From: Nothopassalora personata
Lineage: Eukaryota; Ascomycota; Dothideomycetes; Mycosphaerellales; Mycosphaerellaceae
Direction of reading: 5' to 3'
NCBI GenBank assembly: GCA_033816765.1
Contig: CM066289.1
Coordinates: forward strand, 3,286,001 to 3,350,000
Length of the DNA stretch: 64,000 bases
Part shown: piece after piece, positions 32,398 to 43,153 of the stretch
How positions within the stretch are numbered: position 1 is the stretch's first letter
Layout: each line of letters opens with the position of its first letter
Notes under the pieces: model-generated
The model's database searches: none
What the model was told of the DNA's origin: nothing
Seen by the model: the letters and a program-made list of their open reading frames with translations, nothing else
Translations under genes and position numbers: made by a program

Positions 32398-34079
32398 CTA
32401 TTGTCTTCGTCTGACCATGATCTTTGCATTCGGATCAGGTACGCAAGTGCCCTTGACGTCCGAGTTCCGAGGTCTCGCGCCCTCGATTTTGACATCGTAG
32501 TTCGTGACGATGTGCGCAAGCATGAGCTTCATTTCTTGCGATGCTGCAGATGATCATCAGCATGAATAGGACATCCTGCATTGAGACCCGACCAACGTAC
32601 CGAAGAAACGACCAGGACATGCATGCTTCCCATGCCCGAACGCGAGGAATGCATCGCTGGTGGTCACCATGCCCTGAGCTCGCTGATCCAGAATCTGTCC
32701 GTTCTCGCCCAAGACTTCACGAGATCGTGAGAAGCGGAAGGCGTCGTACTCGTCGGGATTATCGTAGTTCCGTGGATCACGGTGAATGCCGGCGACGGGA
32801 GCAGAGACTCTCACTCCGCTCGGCACATGGATGCCATCACCGAGGTCTATGCCATCCGGGTTCGTCACCATGCGGGTCAGTCCAACAATAATCAGGCTTG
32901 AACATCGAGTGCTTTCCTTGATTGTCGAGTCGATGCGAACCAAGTCATTCACGACGGCCTTGGTCCATTTCCCGCCATTCGCGGCCAAGACTCTGCTGAC
33001 CTCTTCCCGCAAGCCTTGGACGAATTCGGCGGTTCTGGGCGAGCTGTACAGATCCAGCAGAGTATTGGTGATTGTGATGTTGGTAGTGTGGATAGCGACC
33101 ATGTTCAGGCGAATCAGTCGACGACAGATCTTGCCAGGGTTCAGCTCGGTTGGATCGTTACGCTTATAAGCCTCTTCGATGACCCATTGCAAGGCATCAG
33201 TCTGTCATGTTGATCAGCTTAGCATCAGTTCCCGTGGTCTGCGATGCTTACGTTTCCCTGCTGCCCCTTGGCGCCAGCCCGGAGCTGTTCGATACGTTCC
33301 TCGATGATGGGGTTGGCTATCTGCTGACATGTACGCACGTGCGAACCATTCCTGTAGGTGAGTATGGGTCCGAGGATCGGTCGCAGCCATCGTGGAAGTA
33401 TATTGATGATGGCCGCACTTGTGAAGACTCCGTTACCGTACTCGCGGACATGGTCGAGAAAGTCCTGGTTCCGGCACAATTGTTCGCCGCTGAACACTCG
33501 GTTTGCTGCTCTGCTGATGATGTTCATGCAAGTGTCCATGGTGGACACGGTAGTCCACGCGTCGCCGTTCAGCTTCCATTGATCCTCGAAGCCCAGGACC
33601 AGCTCATCGTGCACGGCTTTGGTCATCAGTGGCAGCTTGCGAGTGAGTTGGTGGCGAACAACGTCCAGGTGGAATGGGTCTTCTCCCAAGTCATCGTCTC
33701 CGGTGTACTTTGTTGCCAGAGCCTCTCGGAGTACCACGATGAGATTGATCTCATCGTCCGGCTTAGCGATGAGGTCTTTGATCTTACTCGGTGGTAACAA
33801 TAACAGAGGCTTGTCGTTGAATTGCGGAAGGCTGATGGGCCTTCCTTCTTTCGACAGTCTCGAGTACCCATCGTGAACCATCGCCCTCGTGCCTTTGAGT
33901 GAATGGACTCGTGCCCAGAACCCTGCGAACCATCGCTTCTGTTGACCGACGAATTCTTGCTGACGCCAAAAGCGCGCCTCCGAAGAGAAGGTCGCAACGA
34001 GTATTGATCCAAGTGCGTAGAGGATGAGGGCACTGCCCGCTGCCAGTAGGACCGTTGGCGTCGAATTGGTGGCCTCCAT
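32398..34079 (-). CDS. Cytochrome P450 monooxygenase
   Basis: A membrane-anchored haem monooxygenase, 524 residues, from three exons: 34079-33252, 33201-32601 and 32543-32398, with introns of 50 and 57 bp whose phases fit. The N-terminal anchor is hydrophobic (VLLAAGSALILYALGSILVA). The I-helix reads VAIHTTN (about 311-317) in place of the common A-G-x-D-T-T, as in fungal ent-kaurene-oxidase-like P450s. The K-helix ExxR is ESTR, the PERF-like block is YDAFRF, and the haem loop FGHGKHACPGR puts the Cys ligand at about 471. The ATG at 34079 (MEATNST) is preferred to one 24 codons upstream because it starts just before the anchor. It is convergent with the polygalacturonase (27 bp between stops). 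Substrate unknown. Confidence 0.9.
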
Positions 34080-35353
34080 AATGATTGTAGCTAGATGAAT
34101 CGATCCGGTCTGAATCAGGCGACAGTCCTGGTCAAGTAGAATTATCCTCACGATCTGACCAGAGGCGGCGGCGGCGGCGACAGGCGCTATCTATCCGAAG
34201 ATGCCGCGAAATAGGGAGGATGAGAAGGTTCGCACTGAGGCTTGTGATTGGCAGAGAGAGACAGCTCGCGTTACTATAGAACGCTGGCAAGAATACCTTA
34301 GGGTACTCGACTTTTCTGGTTGGTCGCGCGAAACCGCACTTGTTTGTACAAAATGGCGTATTGCGCAATCATAACACCTTGATATAGTCCCTCGTTACGC
34401 TCTACGCTGTCGAACCCGCGCCGTAAGATTAATAATAAGGGATCATCGTGGTCTCGAGGCAGCGATTTGCCTAAGTCTTAGCGCAAGTCGCGAGACTAGT
34501 GAAACTCATGAAAGAAACAGCCAAAACTTCGGCTGTAGTCGATGTACGACTACAAACCTTCCGTGATATATATAAATCTAGATATATTTCACCTATCTAC
34601 GAAGCATTATATAGATTCGAGGGTTCAAAGAGAGGTTACTGGTCTGTGTCTAAGAATTCAAATATTTACGACTCGACCGATATAAAAAGGCCGAGTGACC
34701 CAGTTTTGCGATCCCCCCGTTGCCGGCGGCCCCTGAGAAAAGTGTATGCCAAGAGCAGGAGAAGGCCTCTAGTCTGGAAGCATGTAGTTGATGTCGCCTC
34801 CGGGAGACGTGTTCGGTTGGACCTCCTGAAGTAACGTCTTTCTCTCTCTCTCTCTCTCGGAAGCTCTTCAGTGGTCATGTCGGGTTGCAGGACATGAGCG
34901 CCGTCGAGGACATGTAGCCAGAGTTGCTGGTGTCTACCGGCATAGAATCGAGCTTTCAAAGGTGTATGGCATACCCGACAATGAACATTTTCCACATTAA
35001 CCTTGAACCTGGACATCGTCCCAACCTCGACGACGACATAGGAGCTGACTCGAGTCTGCCTCCGAATCATGGACGCTGCGACATAACTAAGTAAGACTAT
35101 GGGTCACACTGCGTGAGCTCAAGACGCCTATAACGAACGCATATTGTCGGCATCATTCGGCAAGAGGCACTCCGGAGTGCTTTCTGCACGACGTCGCTTC
35201 CTTCACCTCGGCCTTGATTGAAGCTTGTTGTCTTGCGGGGAACAGCCGTTATTGCCGATGGTCAACCTCCTCGACTCGACCTCAGATATACATGTGAGCT
35301 TGGAGAACAGGACAAGACTCTAGCAACCTCGTCAGTACATAAACAGTACTATC
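34080..35353. other. Gene-free region with CT repeat and AT-rich, RIP-like patch
   Basis: Divergent promoter region of the P450 and thiolase genes. About 34370-34700 is TA-rich with an AT-rich inverted stretch (34565-34590) and may be an old transposon remnant. A CT dinucleotide repeat lies at about 34841-34858. No gene seen. Confidence 0.45.
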
Positions 35354-36733
35354 ATGGAGATCAAGAAGCCCCAGCAGAATGCCTATGTCCTCGGCGTCGG
35401 CATCACCAAGTTCATCAAGCCCAGGCAAACGCGAAGCTATGTCGAGATGGGGTTTGAGGCTGGCGTTAAGGCCATGCTAGACGCTCAGATCACTTACGAT
35501 GATGTCGAGATGGGCGTGGCATGTTTCTGCTATGGTGATACGTGCTCCGGCCAGAGAGTGTTCTATCAATTTGGCATGAGTGGCATTCCAATTTATAACA
35601 CCAACAACGCCTGCGCCACGGGATCCACTGGGTTGCACATGGCCAGGACGCTGGTCCGATCGGGTGCAGCAGATTGCATCATGGTTATCGGCTTCGAGCA
35701 AATGCAGCCAGGCTCAATCAAGAGCGGCTGGTCTGACCGACCCTCACCCATGGAGCTCTCCTCTAAAATGATGGAGGCAGAATACGGCAAGCACGACAGC
35801 CCTCGCAACGCCCAGTACTTTGCCAACGCAGGTCGCGAATACATCGAAAAGTACGGCGCCAACGAGGACGATTTCGCAGAGATTGGCCGAATCAGCCACG
35901 AACATTCCACCAGGAACCCATATGCCCAGTTCCGGCAAGAGTACAGCTTGAAGGACATCAAAGACTCCACGATGATCCACTGGCCAGTAACCAAGCTCCA
36001 ATGTAGCCCGACGAGCGACGGCTCCGGCTCCGCCGTAATCGTCTCCGAACGCTTCCTGAAAGCGCGTCCACACCTCATGTCCCAAGCAATCCTCATGGCC
36101 GGCCAGCAGCTCCAAACTGACCCACCGACCCTCTACTCCAAGAGCGCCATGGACCTCTGCGGCTTCGGCATGACCAAAAACGCGGTCCAGCTAGCCTACA
36201 AAGAAGCCGGCGTCACCGCCAAAGACATCTCCGTCTGTGAACTCCACGACTGCTTCTCAGCCAACGAACTCATCCTTCTCGAGGGCCTCGGCTTCGCAGA
36301 AACAGGCAAAGCCCACGAACTCGTCCGCAACGGCGACATCACCTACGGCGGTAAAGGCCCCATCGTCAACCCCTCTGGAGGTCTCATCTCCAAGGGCCAT
36401 CCTCTCGGCGCTACCGGTCTAGCCCAGTGCGCTGAACTCACCTGGCAGCTGCGAGGCTGGGCGAACACTAGACACGTCCCTGCAAAAGTTGCCCTTCAGC
36501 ACAATTTGGGATTGGGTGGATGTGTGGTGATTAATGTCTATAAACGTGCTGATGGGAACGCGAATCAGAAGTTGAGTGATGCCGAGGCGATCAAGGGCAC
36601 GAATTGGACGTACAACCCTGCGACGCAGGCGAAGACGCCGAGTATGGAGGAGGCGAAGAAGGTGTTGAGTAAGAAATTTCAGGTCGAGTATGCGTTGGCC
36701 AATACGCCGCAGTTGATTCAGTCGAGGTTGTAG
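35354..36733 (+). CDS. SCP-x type thiolase (peroxisomal 3-oxoacyl-CoA thiolase domain, no SCP2)
   Basis: A thiolase-superfamily enzyme of the SCP-x/sterol-carrier type, which splits 3-oxoacyl-CoA in peroxisomal beta-oxidation of fatty or branched chains. One exon, 459 residues. Motifs: NNACATGSTGLHMA with the nucleophilic Cys at about 87, CELHDCFSANE (His/Glu of the active site, near 295), and NPSGGLISKGHPLGATG near 345. The protein ends with SRL, a type 1 peroxisomal targeting signal. The SCP2 lipid-carrier domain that follows in animal SCP-x is absent, as in many fungal copies. The adjacent divergent P450 could act on related lipids, but that is speculation. Confidence 0.92.
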   Translation: MEIKKPQQNAYVLGVGITKFIKPRQTRSYVEMGFEAGVKAMLDAQITYDDVEMGVACFCYGDTCSGQRVFYQFGMSGIPIYNTNNACATGSTGLHMARTLVRSGAADCIMVIGFEQMQPGSIKSGWSDRPSPMELSSKMMEAEYGKHDSPRNAQYFANAGREYIEKYGANEDDFAEIGRISHEHSTRNPYAQFRQEYSLKDIKDSTMIHWPVTKLQCSPTSDGSGSAVIVSERFLKARPHLMSQAILMAGQQLQTDPPTLYSKSAMDLCGFGMTKNAVQLAYKEAGVTAKDISVCELHDCFSANELILLEGLGFAETGKAHELVRNGDITYGGKGPIVNPSGGLISKGHPLGATGLAQCAELTWQLRGWANTRHVPAKVALQHNLGLGGCVVINVYKRADGNANQKLSDAEAIKGTNWTYNPATQAKTPSMEEAKKVLSKKFQVEYALANTPQLIQSRL

Positions 36734-36854
36734 AGTAGTGAGGTAATGGGGTTGATGGATGAGGAGACCGGCATCAAATTGAATGTCATGCTTGGAAGTA
36801 GTGCCTATGGGTGTTGAACGTGTTCAAATTCCCCGGTGCCTCCGAATTGGACTT

Positions 36855-36855
<1 letters not shown>

Positions 36856-36915
<60 letters not shown>
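36856..36915 (+). repeat. GA microsatellite, about 29 copies
   Basis: An almost pure (GA)n run of about 60 bp in the 3' region of the thiolase gene. The Glu-Arg ORFs that cross it are artefacts. 36734-37289 otherwise holds no gene. Confidence 0.95.
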
Positions 36916-36920
<5 letters not shown>

Positions 36921-37289
36921 TTAGAGGGAGTTGTTACAGGACTGCGGACGGAGACGCCCCAGGTAATACTTCAGGGTTGATTCAGTCGAGGTCGAATGGT
37001 GGTGCGATCGAATGTGTAGAAGTATGACACATAGTGGCGAAGTCCACTGACCTGCTTTCGAAATCTCTGTAGCTGCTGAATCTGATCTCGCGTGGAGGAA
37101 CATGTCGCGAGCAATAAGCCGTAGTCGGATCAGTCAATATCGAGAAAAAATACTTCGCATGAAAGTTCTGAAAGAGTGGAACAGCAAAAACTGAACTTCA
37201 TGTCACGCTTCAGCCTCTCTACCATTTCTAAACGTACTGTTCGCCCCTCTAGCCCCATCGCCTCAAACTTAAGGCTCAAGCGCCCCCTC

Positions 37290-38586
37290 TCAATTCTTCT
37301 CAATCTTCAGCTTACTGCGCGGCAACACCCTACACGTTGGGCAAAGCCACTCTCCATCTGGTTCTTCCGTCACACCAACGCACTTGTAATGAAACCACTG
37401 ATATTGACAATTATCGTTGTCGCAGCCGACCATATCGCCAAACGAGACCTTTTTGCAATAGCAGTAGATCGTCTCATCGTCCTCTTCCTCAAGCAGCGCT
37501 TCTCCCGAGCCGTCGTTTTGACTCCGGACGATGGAAGAGGGCGTTGGAGATGCAGAGTCGTCGTCGTCGTCGGAAAGGGAAGCGTTGGTGCTGGGCGTGG
37601 CGCGATCGCGTGCGAGTTGACGACGGCGATCGCTTTTCTTGGTGCCGCCTGAGGGCCGCGAGCGTTTTTTTGATTGGGGAGGCGCTTTCTTGCTGGATGC
37701 TGGCTGGGCCTTCTTGTGGCCTGCTGGACGGGCGGGTTGTGCAGACCCGGCGCGAGATGATGCGGCCAGGCCTGGTGCTGGGGTGCCCGCCTTGGGTGTA
37801 CCTGGGCCGAGAGATGATTGCCTCAGACCACTTGAGGCCGTTGGAAGGTTGCTGAGCGATGCATTAAGCTTCCTACGCTTATTGGCTTCGCTGCTGCCTT
37901 CTCGCTGGCCACGAGGAAGGGACGTGGGAGTTTGAGCACCACTTGCAACCGCTCGAGCGCCACCTACGACGGGATTTAGCATCTGCTTCCGAAATTCTTC
38001 AAGGATCCGAGCTACGACTCGGGGCTTGATACTGACCTCCTGCGGCATTCTGCGCGAGACGCATCTGCGCTGCGTTTGCGATATTCGGCGCGCCACCCGT
38101 ACTGCCAATGTTGCCACTGACGACCTGCAGGGGCAAGGCTGGTGCCGCTGCAGGCGTGTTCACGCCTGTCGTCGTACCACTTCCAGCAAGCAGACTTGGG
38201 CCCGGCCAATCAGAAGGGAATTGCTCGGTTTGCGAGAGACCTCGTAGGCCCACGTCTAGACGCTTGATCTGCCGGTCCAAAATGATCATGGCCTTCTCGG
38301 AGAGCCCGCACTTCTCTGCCTGTAGGATCTCGCATTTGTCATAGTAGTCGTTGATGGTCTTTGAGAACGCTTCCTCCTTAGGGTTGTGCACATGGCCACC
38401 ATTGACTCGCACCCACTTCTGCAGCTGCGCATCCCGCTTGTTGATTTCATCCTTGAAGGCGGCAATGGTCAAATCCTTGGCATGGATCTCTTCCATCAAG
38501 TGAGTGATCTCGGCTGGTATGTTGGCAATATCGTGGGTGAATTGCTCCAGGACTGAGGCGGCATCTTCCGGGTTGGTCAGAGACAT
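37290..38586 (-). CDS. ING family PHD-finger protein (NuA4 subunit Yng2-like)
   Basis: ING proteins recruit acetyltransferase or deacetylase complexes to H3K4me3. Two exons: 38586-38037 and 37996-37290, with a short 40-bp intron (GTCAGT...GAAG) that is the only junction keeping phase; 418 residues. The N-terminal ING domain (1-110) is helical: [20 protein letters not shown] and [14 protein letters not shown]. The middle is disordered and basic. The C-terminal PHD finger (about 362-410) has the full C4HC3 set in [29 protein letters not shown] and GEWLCPTC. Yng2/Png rather than Pho23 is inferred from length and N-terminus. Divergent from the histone deacetylase gene. Confidence 0.9.
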
Positions 38587-39127
38587 GGCGAGCGGCGGCG
38601 CCTTGATACCAGACAGGTGGCAAATGGTGTTGTTAAGGGGCCAAGCGTCATCGGAAACCCGGCCCGGACGTGCACCAATGGTGTGGAACGCGACGCGCTG
38701 TCGACGAGGAGTGATGTTATTGTCAAGATATCTGATGGGAAGTGCCAGTCACATGCAAGCTCCAAGGTGGGCTGCTGGATGGCAGGTAGGTTTCTTAGCG
38801 CCATCCCGAACGCGCTTGTAGCCGCCGCCGCAGCAGCAGGCATGACGATGACGATCTCCCGCCGAGCCGCGCTTTCGGGATCGGCAACTGCGAACCTGGC
38901 CTGGCACTGCAAGAGCTTCCCGGCATCATGAGTGTTGCTGCTGATGACTTTCTTCTTACAAGCTCGCGTGCCATGACTTTCTCCTGGACAACAACGCCTC
39001 ATCTAGCAGTGCTACGGGATATTGCAGCCTAAATATGCGGCAGTCGGCGAATAAAGCCTGTCAGAACATCCGGCGCATCCACAAGTACGAGTCGATACGC
39101 ACACCCAGATAGGACGAGGATGCTGCA
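38587..39127. promoter_or_regulatory. Divergent promoter between the ING and HOS2-like genes
   Basis: 541 bp shared upstream region of two histone-modification genes. Open frames on both strands (100-140 codons) are low-complexity, include Ala runs, and have no family features. Confidence 0.5.
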
Positions 39128-40765
39128 ATGTCCGGACCCTCGATATCACGCGCAGATGTGCGCAATGGCATAGTCCAGCAATGGGACGCCAGCATCGCCA
39201 ATGGCAGTAATGGAAATCGCACGCCGCCTTCCAATGGCTCTGCGTCACCCGTGCGCACGGCGTGCGGCGTGGAAGACGCGGAAGACGCCTCGAGGTTGAC
39301 GCCTCCCATTACCGAAGAAGACGAGAAGATGTGGCGTGATCAGGAGCTGAACCAGAAGATCATGCGCCAGGTCGAAGAGAATGGCATCACGCGGCCGAAG
39401 GGCTACAAAGTGTCGTATCACTACAACAGCGGCGTCGAGAACATGCATTTTGGCAGGACACATCCCATGAAGCCTTGGCGCTTGACGCTGACCAAGCACC
39501 TGGTCCTGGGCCATGGCCTGCAATACTCCATGGACACATATGAGCCCGTGGCCGCTGGTCTGGACCAAGTGCGCAAGTTCCACGACAAGGACTATGTCGA
39601 GTTTCTCAGCAAAGTCAGCCCGGACACGTTCAACCATCTCTGCAAGATTCCCAAGTTCGCAAATGCGACACCACCCAAACATGAAGGCGACACCGTTGAG
39701 TTGGGTCCGTTCAACCTGTCGACCAGCCCGGGCGCGGATTGCCCCGTCTTCGACGGCATGTCTACTTATCTCTTCCTCTATACAGGAGCCACCCTCCACG
39801 CCACGCATCAGCTCACGTCCAGCGAGTCAGACATTGCTATCAACTGGTCCGGGGGCCTCCATCATGCGCACAAGTACGAAGCGTCAGGTTTCTGCTACAT
39901 CAATGATATCGTGCTGTCAATCCTGGACATGCTTCGGGTGTATGCTCGCGTGCTTTACATCGATATTGATGTGCATCATGGAGATGGCGTTGAAGAAGCG
40001 TTCCAGCGCCATCCTCGTGTCATGACGCTCTCCTACCATCGCTACGGACCTTACGACGATACGGGGCACAAGTTCTTCCCAGGGACTGGCGACCTGGATG
40101 ACGTTGGCCTCAAAGGAACTGTTGGAGAACACTTCGCGCTGAATGTACCCATTCCGTCCGGCATTGACGATCGGCAGTACAGGTACTTGTACGAGAACGT
40201 CACAGGCCGCGCGATCGACGCCTTCAAGCCTTCGGCCGTCGTGCTACAGTGCGGAGCAGATTCTCTTGGCGGAGACCGACTCGGCCAGTTCAACATTAAC
40301 ATTAGGCAACATGGCGAGTGCGTATCATTTGTGAAGAAGCGGGGATTGCCGTTGCTTCTTCTGGGTGGCGGAGGCTATACAGCTCGCAATGTCGCAAGAG
40401 CGTGGTGCCATGAAACAGCATTGGCCACCAATAACACGCTACCGGAACACATTCCCATGGATATTGTTCCACAGCCGCTGGCTTTCCAGAACAAAGCGCA
40501 CGGAAACGGCATGATGTATCCTTCGTTTGAAAGGCTGCACAAGAACGAATGCAAAGACTCGGACCTCGAATACATGGTGAAGAAGCTGGATGATGATCTC
40601 AGGTATGTGCGAAACGCACCTTGGGTTAAGATGGACCAGCTGCCCACGCAAGGTGCGATGAAACGGATCATGGACGAAGTGGACGAGGATCTGCACGCCA
40701 CGAAGCATGAACGCGATAGACGCTGGAAGGAACGTAACCCTGCTGGCCGAGGGGAACTGCGATGA
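39128..40765 (+). CDS. HOS2: Class I histone deacetylase, Hos2/HosA-like
   Basis: A zinc-dependent lysine deacetylase; Hos2 is the catalytic subunit of the Set3 complex. One exon, 545 residues. A disordered N-terminus of about 85 residues is followed by the HDAC fold: YHYNSGVENMHFGRTHPMKP, then WRLTLTKHLVLGHGLQYSMD, which is the Hos2 rather than Rpd3 form of this segment. Active site: GGLHHAHKYEASGFCYIND (tandem His), DIDVHHGDGVEEAF (zinc ligands), then GTGD and LLGGGGYTARNVARAW (catalytic Tyr). All ligands are present. The HHAHK sequence has His where HHAKK is usual. Confidence 0.92.
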   Translation: MSGPSISRADVRNGIVQQWDASIANGSNGNRTPPSNGSASPVRTACGVEDAEDASRLTPPITEEDEKMWRDQELNQKIMRQVEENGITRPKGYKVSYHYNSGVENMHFGRTHPMKPWRLTLTKHLVLGHGLQYSMDTYEPVAAGLDQVRKFHDKDYVEFLSKVSPDTFNHLCKIPKFANATPPKHEGDTVELGPFNLSTSPGADCPVFDGMSTYLFLYTGATLHATHQLTSSESDIAINWSGGLHHAHKYEASGFCYINDIVLSILDMLRVYARVLYIDIDVHHGDGVEEAFQRHPRVMTLSYHRYGPYDDTGHKFFPGTGDLDDVGLKGTVGEHFALNVPIPSGIDDRQYRYLYENVTGRAIDAFKPSAVVLQCGADSLGGDRLGQFNINIRQHGECVSFVKKRGLPLLLLGGGGYTARNVARAWCHETALATNNTLPEHIPMDIVPQPLAFQNKAHGNGMMYPSFERLHKNECKDSDLEYMVKKLDDDLRYVRNAPWVKMDQLPTQGAMKRIMDEVDEDLHATKHERDRRWKERNPAGRGELR

Positions 40766-40891
40766 TAGCTATGTGAAGGATAACAGGTCAACTCCGTTGT
40801 ACAGCTACGACTTGCAATGACCGACAACAGCCGCCAACAGCCATGTACGGACAACCTCTTTTGAGCTCTGGCGAGTGATCGCTGCGCTTCT

Positions 40892-41605
40892 TCATCCGGC
40901 CGTCTGTTGGGACCGGCGTTCGAGAGACCCGTTCAAAGCCTCCTCGAATTCGCGAACCTGCTTCATGTCTACTGCCGTAAACGCCCAGACCTCCTCCACG
41001 ACAAGCTCCAGCCTCGTCAAGCTCCTCAGCTTACTCATCGCTCGTTCCAGAGCCTTTTGCTGCAGTCGCAGTCCCCGAATCCAAAGCACTGCCGATCTCT
41101 CGCGATCACCGCGCAAAGAACGGTCCGTCAAGTAATCCAGGCCATAGCTGTCCCCTGTAATTAAAAACTTCAAAGACTTCAGACTGGGACACCGGACTAA
41201 TAGCTTCGTGATTATCCTGGCGCTCTTGGCCTCGATTATGGTAATCAACATCTTCCGGACTCCTCCCAACTTCTGCGAGCTGTGCTCGTGGCTGAATTTG
41301 CGCACCTCGCCTGACTTTGGCAGAAAGTTGTCGATGCCGATTTCGAGGTGATTGTAAATGATGCCGCACGCTTCGTGGTAGATTGCGCGGCAGGATAGGA
41401 GGGCGGCAAGTCTTTCGACCAAGGGCTCCCTGCAATTACCATTCTTTTTCAGCCACTTGGTTCCACCGCCATAAGGTTCATCCTCTAGAACTTGCACTAC
41501 GAGTTTGAATATCATGAGTCGAAGCTCGAGGGGGAGGGTGTACAGCAAATTGTCGGATTGAGCTGTGGGTGTGCCGATCTCGATGAGACGTGGACGAGGT
41601 GTCAT
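40892..41605 (-). CDS. F-box-like protein, function unknown
   Basis: One exon, 237 residues. An F-box-like motif opens the protein at about 24-40 (LPLELRLMIFKLVVQVL), followed by a region typical of small fungal F-box-like proteins: LLSCRAIYHEACGIIYNHLE and CPSLKSLKFLITGD, with a charged C-terminal helix (RLELVVEEVWAF, KQVREFEEAL). F-box proteins bind Skp1 and select targets for ubiquitination; here no target-binding repeat is seen. A broken, similar gene lies next to it in the opposite orientation (41880-42652). Confidence 0.7.
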   Translation of the reverse strand: MTPRPRLIEIGTPTAQSDNLLYTLPLELRLMIFKLVVQVLEDEPYGGGTKWLKKNGNCREPLVERLAALLSCRAIYHEACGIIYNHLEIGIDNFLPKSGEVRKFSHEHSSQKLGGVRKMLITIIEAKSARIITKLLVRCPSLKSLKFLITGDSYGLDYLTDRSLRGDRERSAVLWIRGLRLQQKALERAMSKLRSLTRLELVVEEVWAFTAVDMKQVREFEEALNGSLERRSQQTAG

Positions 41606-41879
41606 GATGCTGTTGTTAGTTGCCTATGGGAAGTCTCGAAATGCGAAAAAAAAATCGAGTATGCACTACCAGCACCCAATAACCTGGACTTGCCAGCTTT
41701 GGTACTGGAGCATTGGATGTTCGATAACCTGTGAGGAAGTAAGCTGGTCAAATCAAGCACAAATGTTGAGCTACAGCGGGCTCCGCGCCTTCACTCTCTG
41801 CGCACGACTCATCCTTCTACGACGTTCTTCTTGGCCTTGCACCATTCCGAGAGTTGTACTCCGTCGTCATCGCAATGAC

Positions 41880-42652
41880 CAATCCACCACAGAGAACAAT
41901 TATCCGCCATCCTCAGCGAAACTCGCAACCCAATTGCAACCTCCCACTCGAACCCACGGGAAGCCGTATCATCGTCTTCGAATACGTCCTCTCCGTCGCA
42001 GACCACAGAAGACGAGATTCACTGCGACGGGTCGCCGAGATAGCAAGACGGGTAACGAGGTTCAGATTATTCACAACCCGACACTTCTTTGCCATCTTTT
42101 CACCTGCCGTGGACTCTACTACGAAGCAGTCAGAATATTCTACAGCCAGCACACGATCAACCTCTCGACTCACGACCCGTGCATCGAGATAGAAAAGGCT
42201 CGTGACCACGCTCAGCATCGAGAGATTGGCAGGCATGGGAACGCTGGAGGTCTCGGTGTAAGAAGCGCACGACGTACTATGTTCAGCCAAATCTGCACTG
42301 GACCTGCCATGCTAGAATTATTACGCTTCATTTTCGGTGGACAGGTATAGCGTTCGTTTGACTGGCTAGATGCATTAAGGGCGAGGGCGCGGGCGCAGAT
42401 GATGCGGCAAACTGTGAGAGCGTTGCGGGAGAGATATAGAGAGTGCAAGAATGCGTCAGACTTTACAAGAACTTGAAGCGACTCGAACTTGCCTGGGCTG
42501 GCGTGGAATGTGATGCTAACCAGGTGCGTACAGCAAAGAGAGAAAGGGAGCTGGAAGTGCTGGAAGGCGCCCTGAATGATGTACTGAGGGCTCGCAGGGC
42601 GTCAATCGATAACCAATCTCCGCGACCAGCGATGGACCGAGGACTATACTGA
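41880..42652 (+). pseudogene. Broken inverted paralog of the F-box-like gene
   Basis: Pieces similar to the neighbouring F-box-like protein appear in order but in different frames: LPLEPTGSRIIVFEYVL (compare LPLELRLMIFKLVVQVL), then LLCHLFTCRGLYYEAVRIFY (compare LAALLSCRAIYHEACGIIY), then KNLKRLELAW with EREL-x-VLEGALNDVL (compare SLTRLELVVEE and REFEEALNG). At least one frameshift near 42080, an in-frame TAG near 42349, and a frame change near 42450 separate them. An intron could explain one break but not all three. Confidence 0.55.
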
Positions 42653-42729
42653 TCGGGAAGGTAACAAGTAGCCAGTCCGTTGTCTGGTTTGAACTACTCG
42701 TTCCCTCATCGCGGACGATAGACCAGCAG

Positions 42730-43153
42730 ATGTACGCCAAGGGTGTTGCTTTCACTCTCCTGCTGCTCGGCACCCATGCCGTCGCAAGTGAACAGCCTGG
42801 TTCTGTGGCTCCATCAGTCGCGCCTTCTCAGCCGGCCAGCTATCCCGCACTATCGCAGCCAGCACGCTACCCGGCTCCATCAGTACCCGGCCAGCTATCT
42901 ATCAGCATCGCAGCCAGTTAGCTACACTGTGATTGCACCAAAACCTACTATCACTGGAGGATACGAAGGTGAGGGGTGTGAGGGGTGAAACTGGGAGGCC
43001 CATCGCTGGAACTGGCACAGCAAGAAGGGTAAGGGCAAGCACCACAAGACCAAGACCCACCATTACGGCTCGGTGAGTCCCGATGTTGCTCCCAGCTACG
43101 TACCCAGCTATGCTCCAAGCTATAAGCCATCTCCATCGGCAGCACCAAGCTAA
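42730..43153 (+). pseudogene. Small secreted Pro/Ser/Tyr-repeat protein gene, frameshifted
   Basis: The ATG at 42730 starts a clear signal peptide (MYAKGVAFTLLLLGTHAVAS), then repeats of the type SQPASYPA. Near 42890 the repeat pattern moves to the next frame (a 1-base change) and reads on to a single TGA at 42986-42988. The same frame continues beyond it: NWEAHRWNWHSKKGKGKHHK, TKTHHYGS, then a second set of repeats (PSYVPSYAPSYKPSP) to a TAA at 43151. So one protein-coding pattern is broken by one frameshift and one stop. Function unknown; secreted low-complexity proteins can be cell-wall proteins or effectors. A spliced gene model is less likely because the frame beyond the TGA is continuous. 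Confidence 0.55.

Noticed and set aside
30801..36733. Polygalacturonase, P450 and thiolase as a biosynthetic gene cluster
   Set aside because: No backbone enzyme, regulator or transporter among them; pectin degradation and lipid thiolysis are unrelated.
36783..37027. Glu-Arg repeat proteins
   Set aside because: Reading frames through the (GA)n microsatellite.
37176..37855. Plus-strand ORFs of 158-172 codons over the ING gene
   Set aside because: Antisense shadow; the minus strand carries the complete PHD finger.
39245..39808. 187-codon ORF antisense to the histone deacetylase
   Set aside because: Shadow of a clearly coding plus strand.
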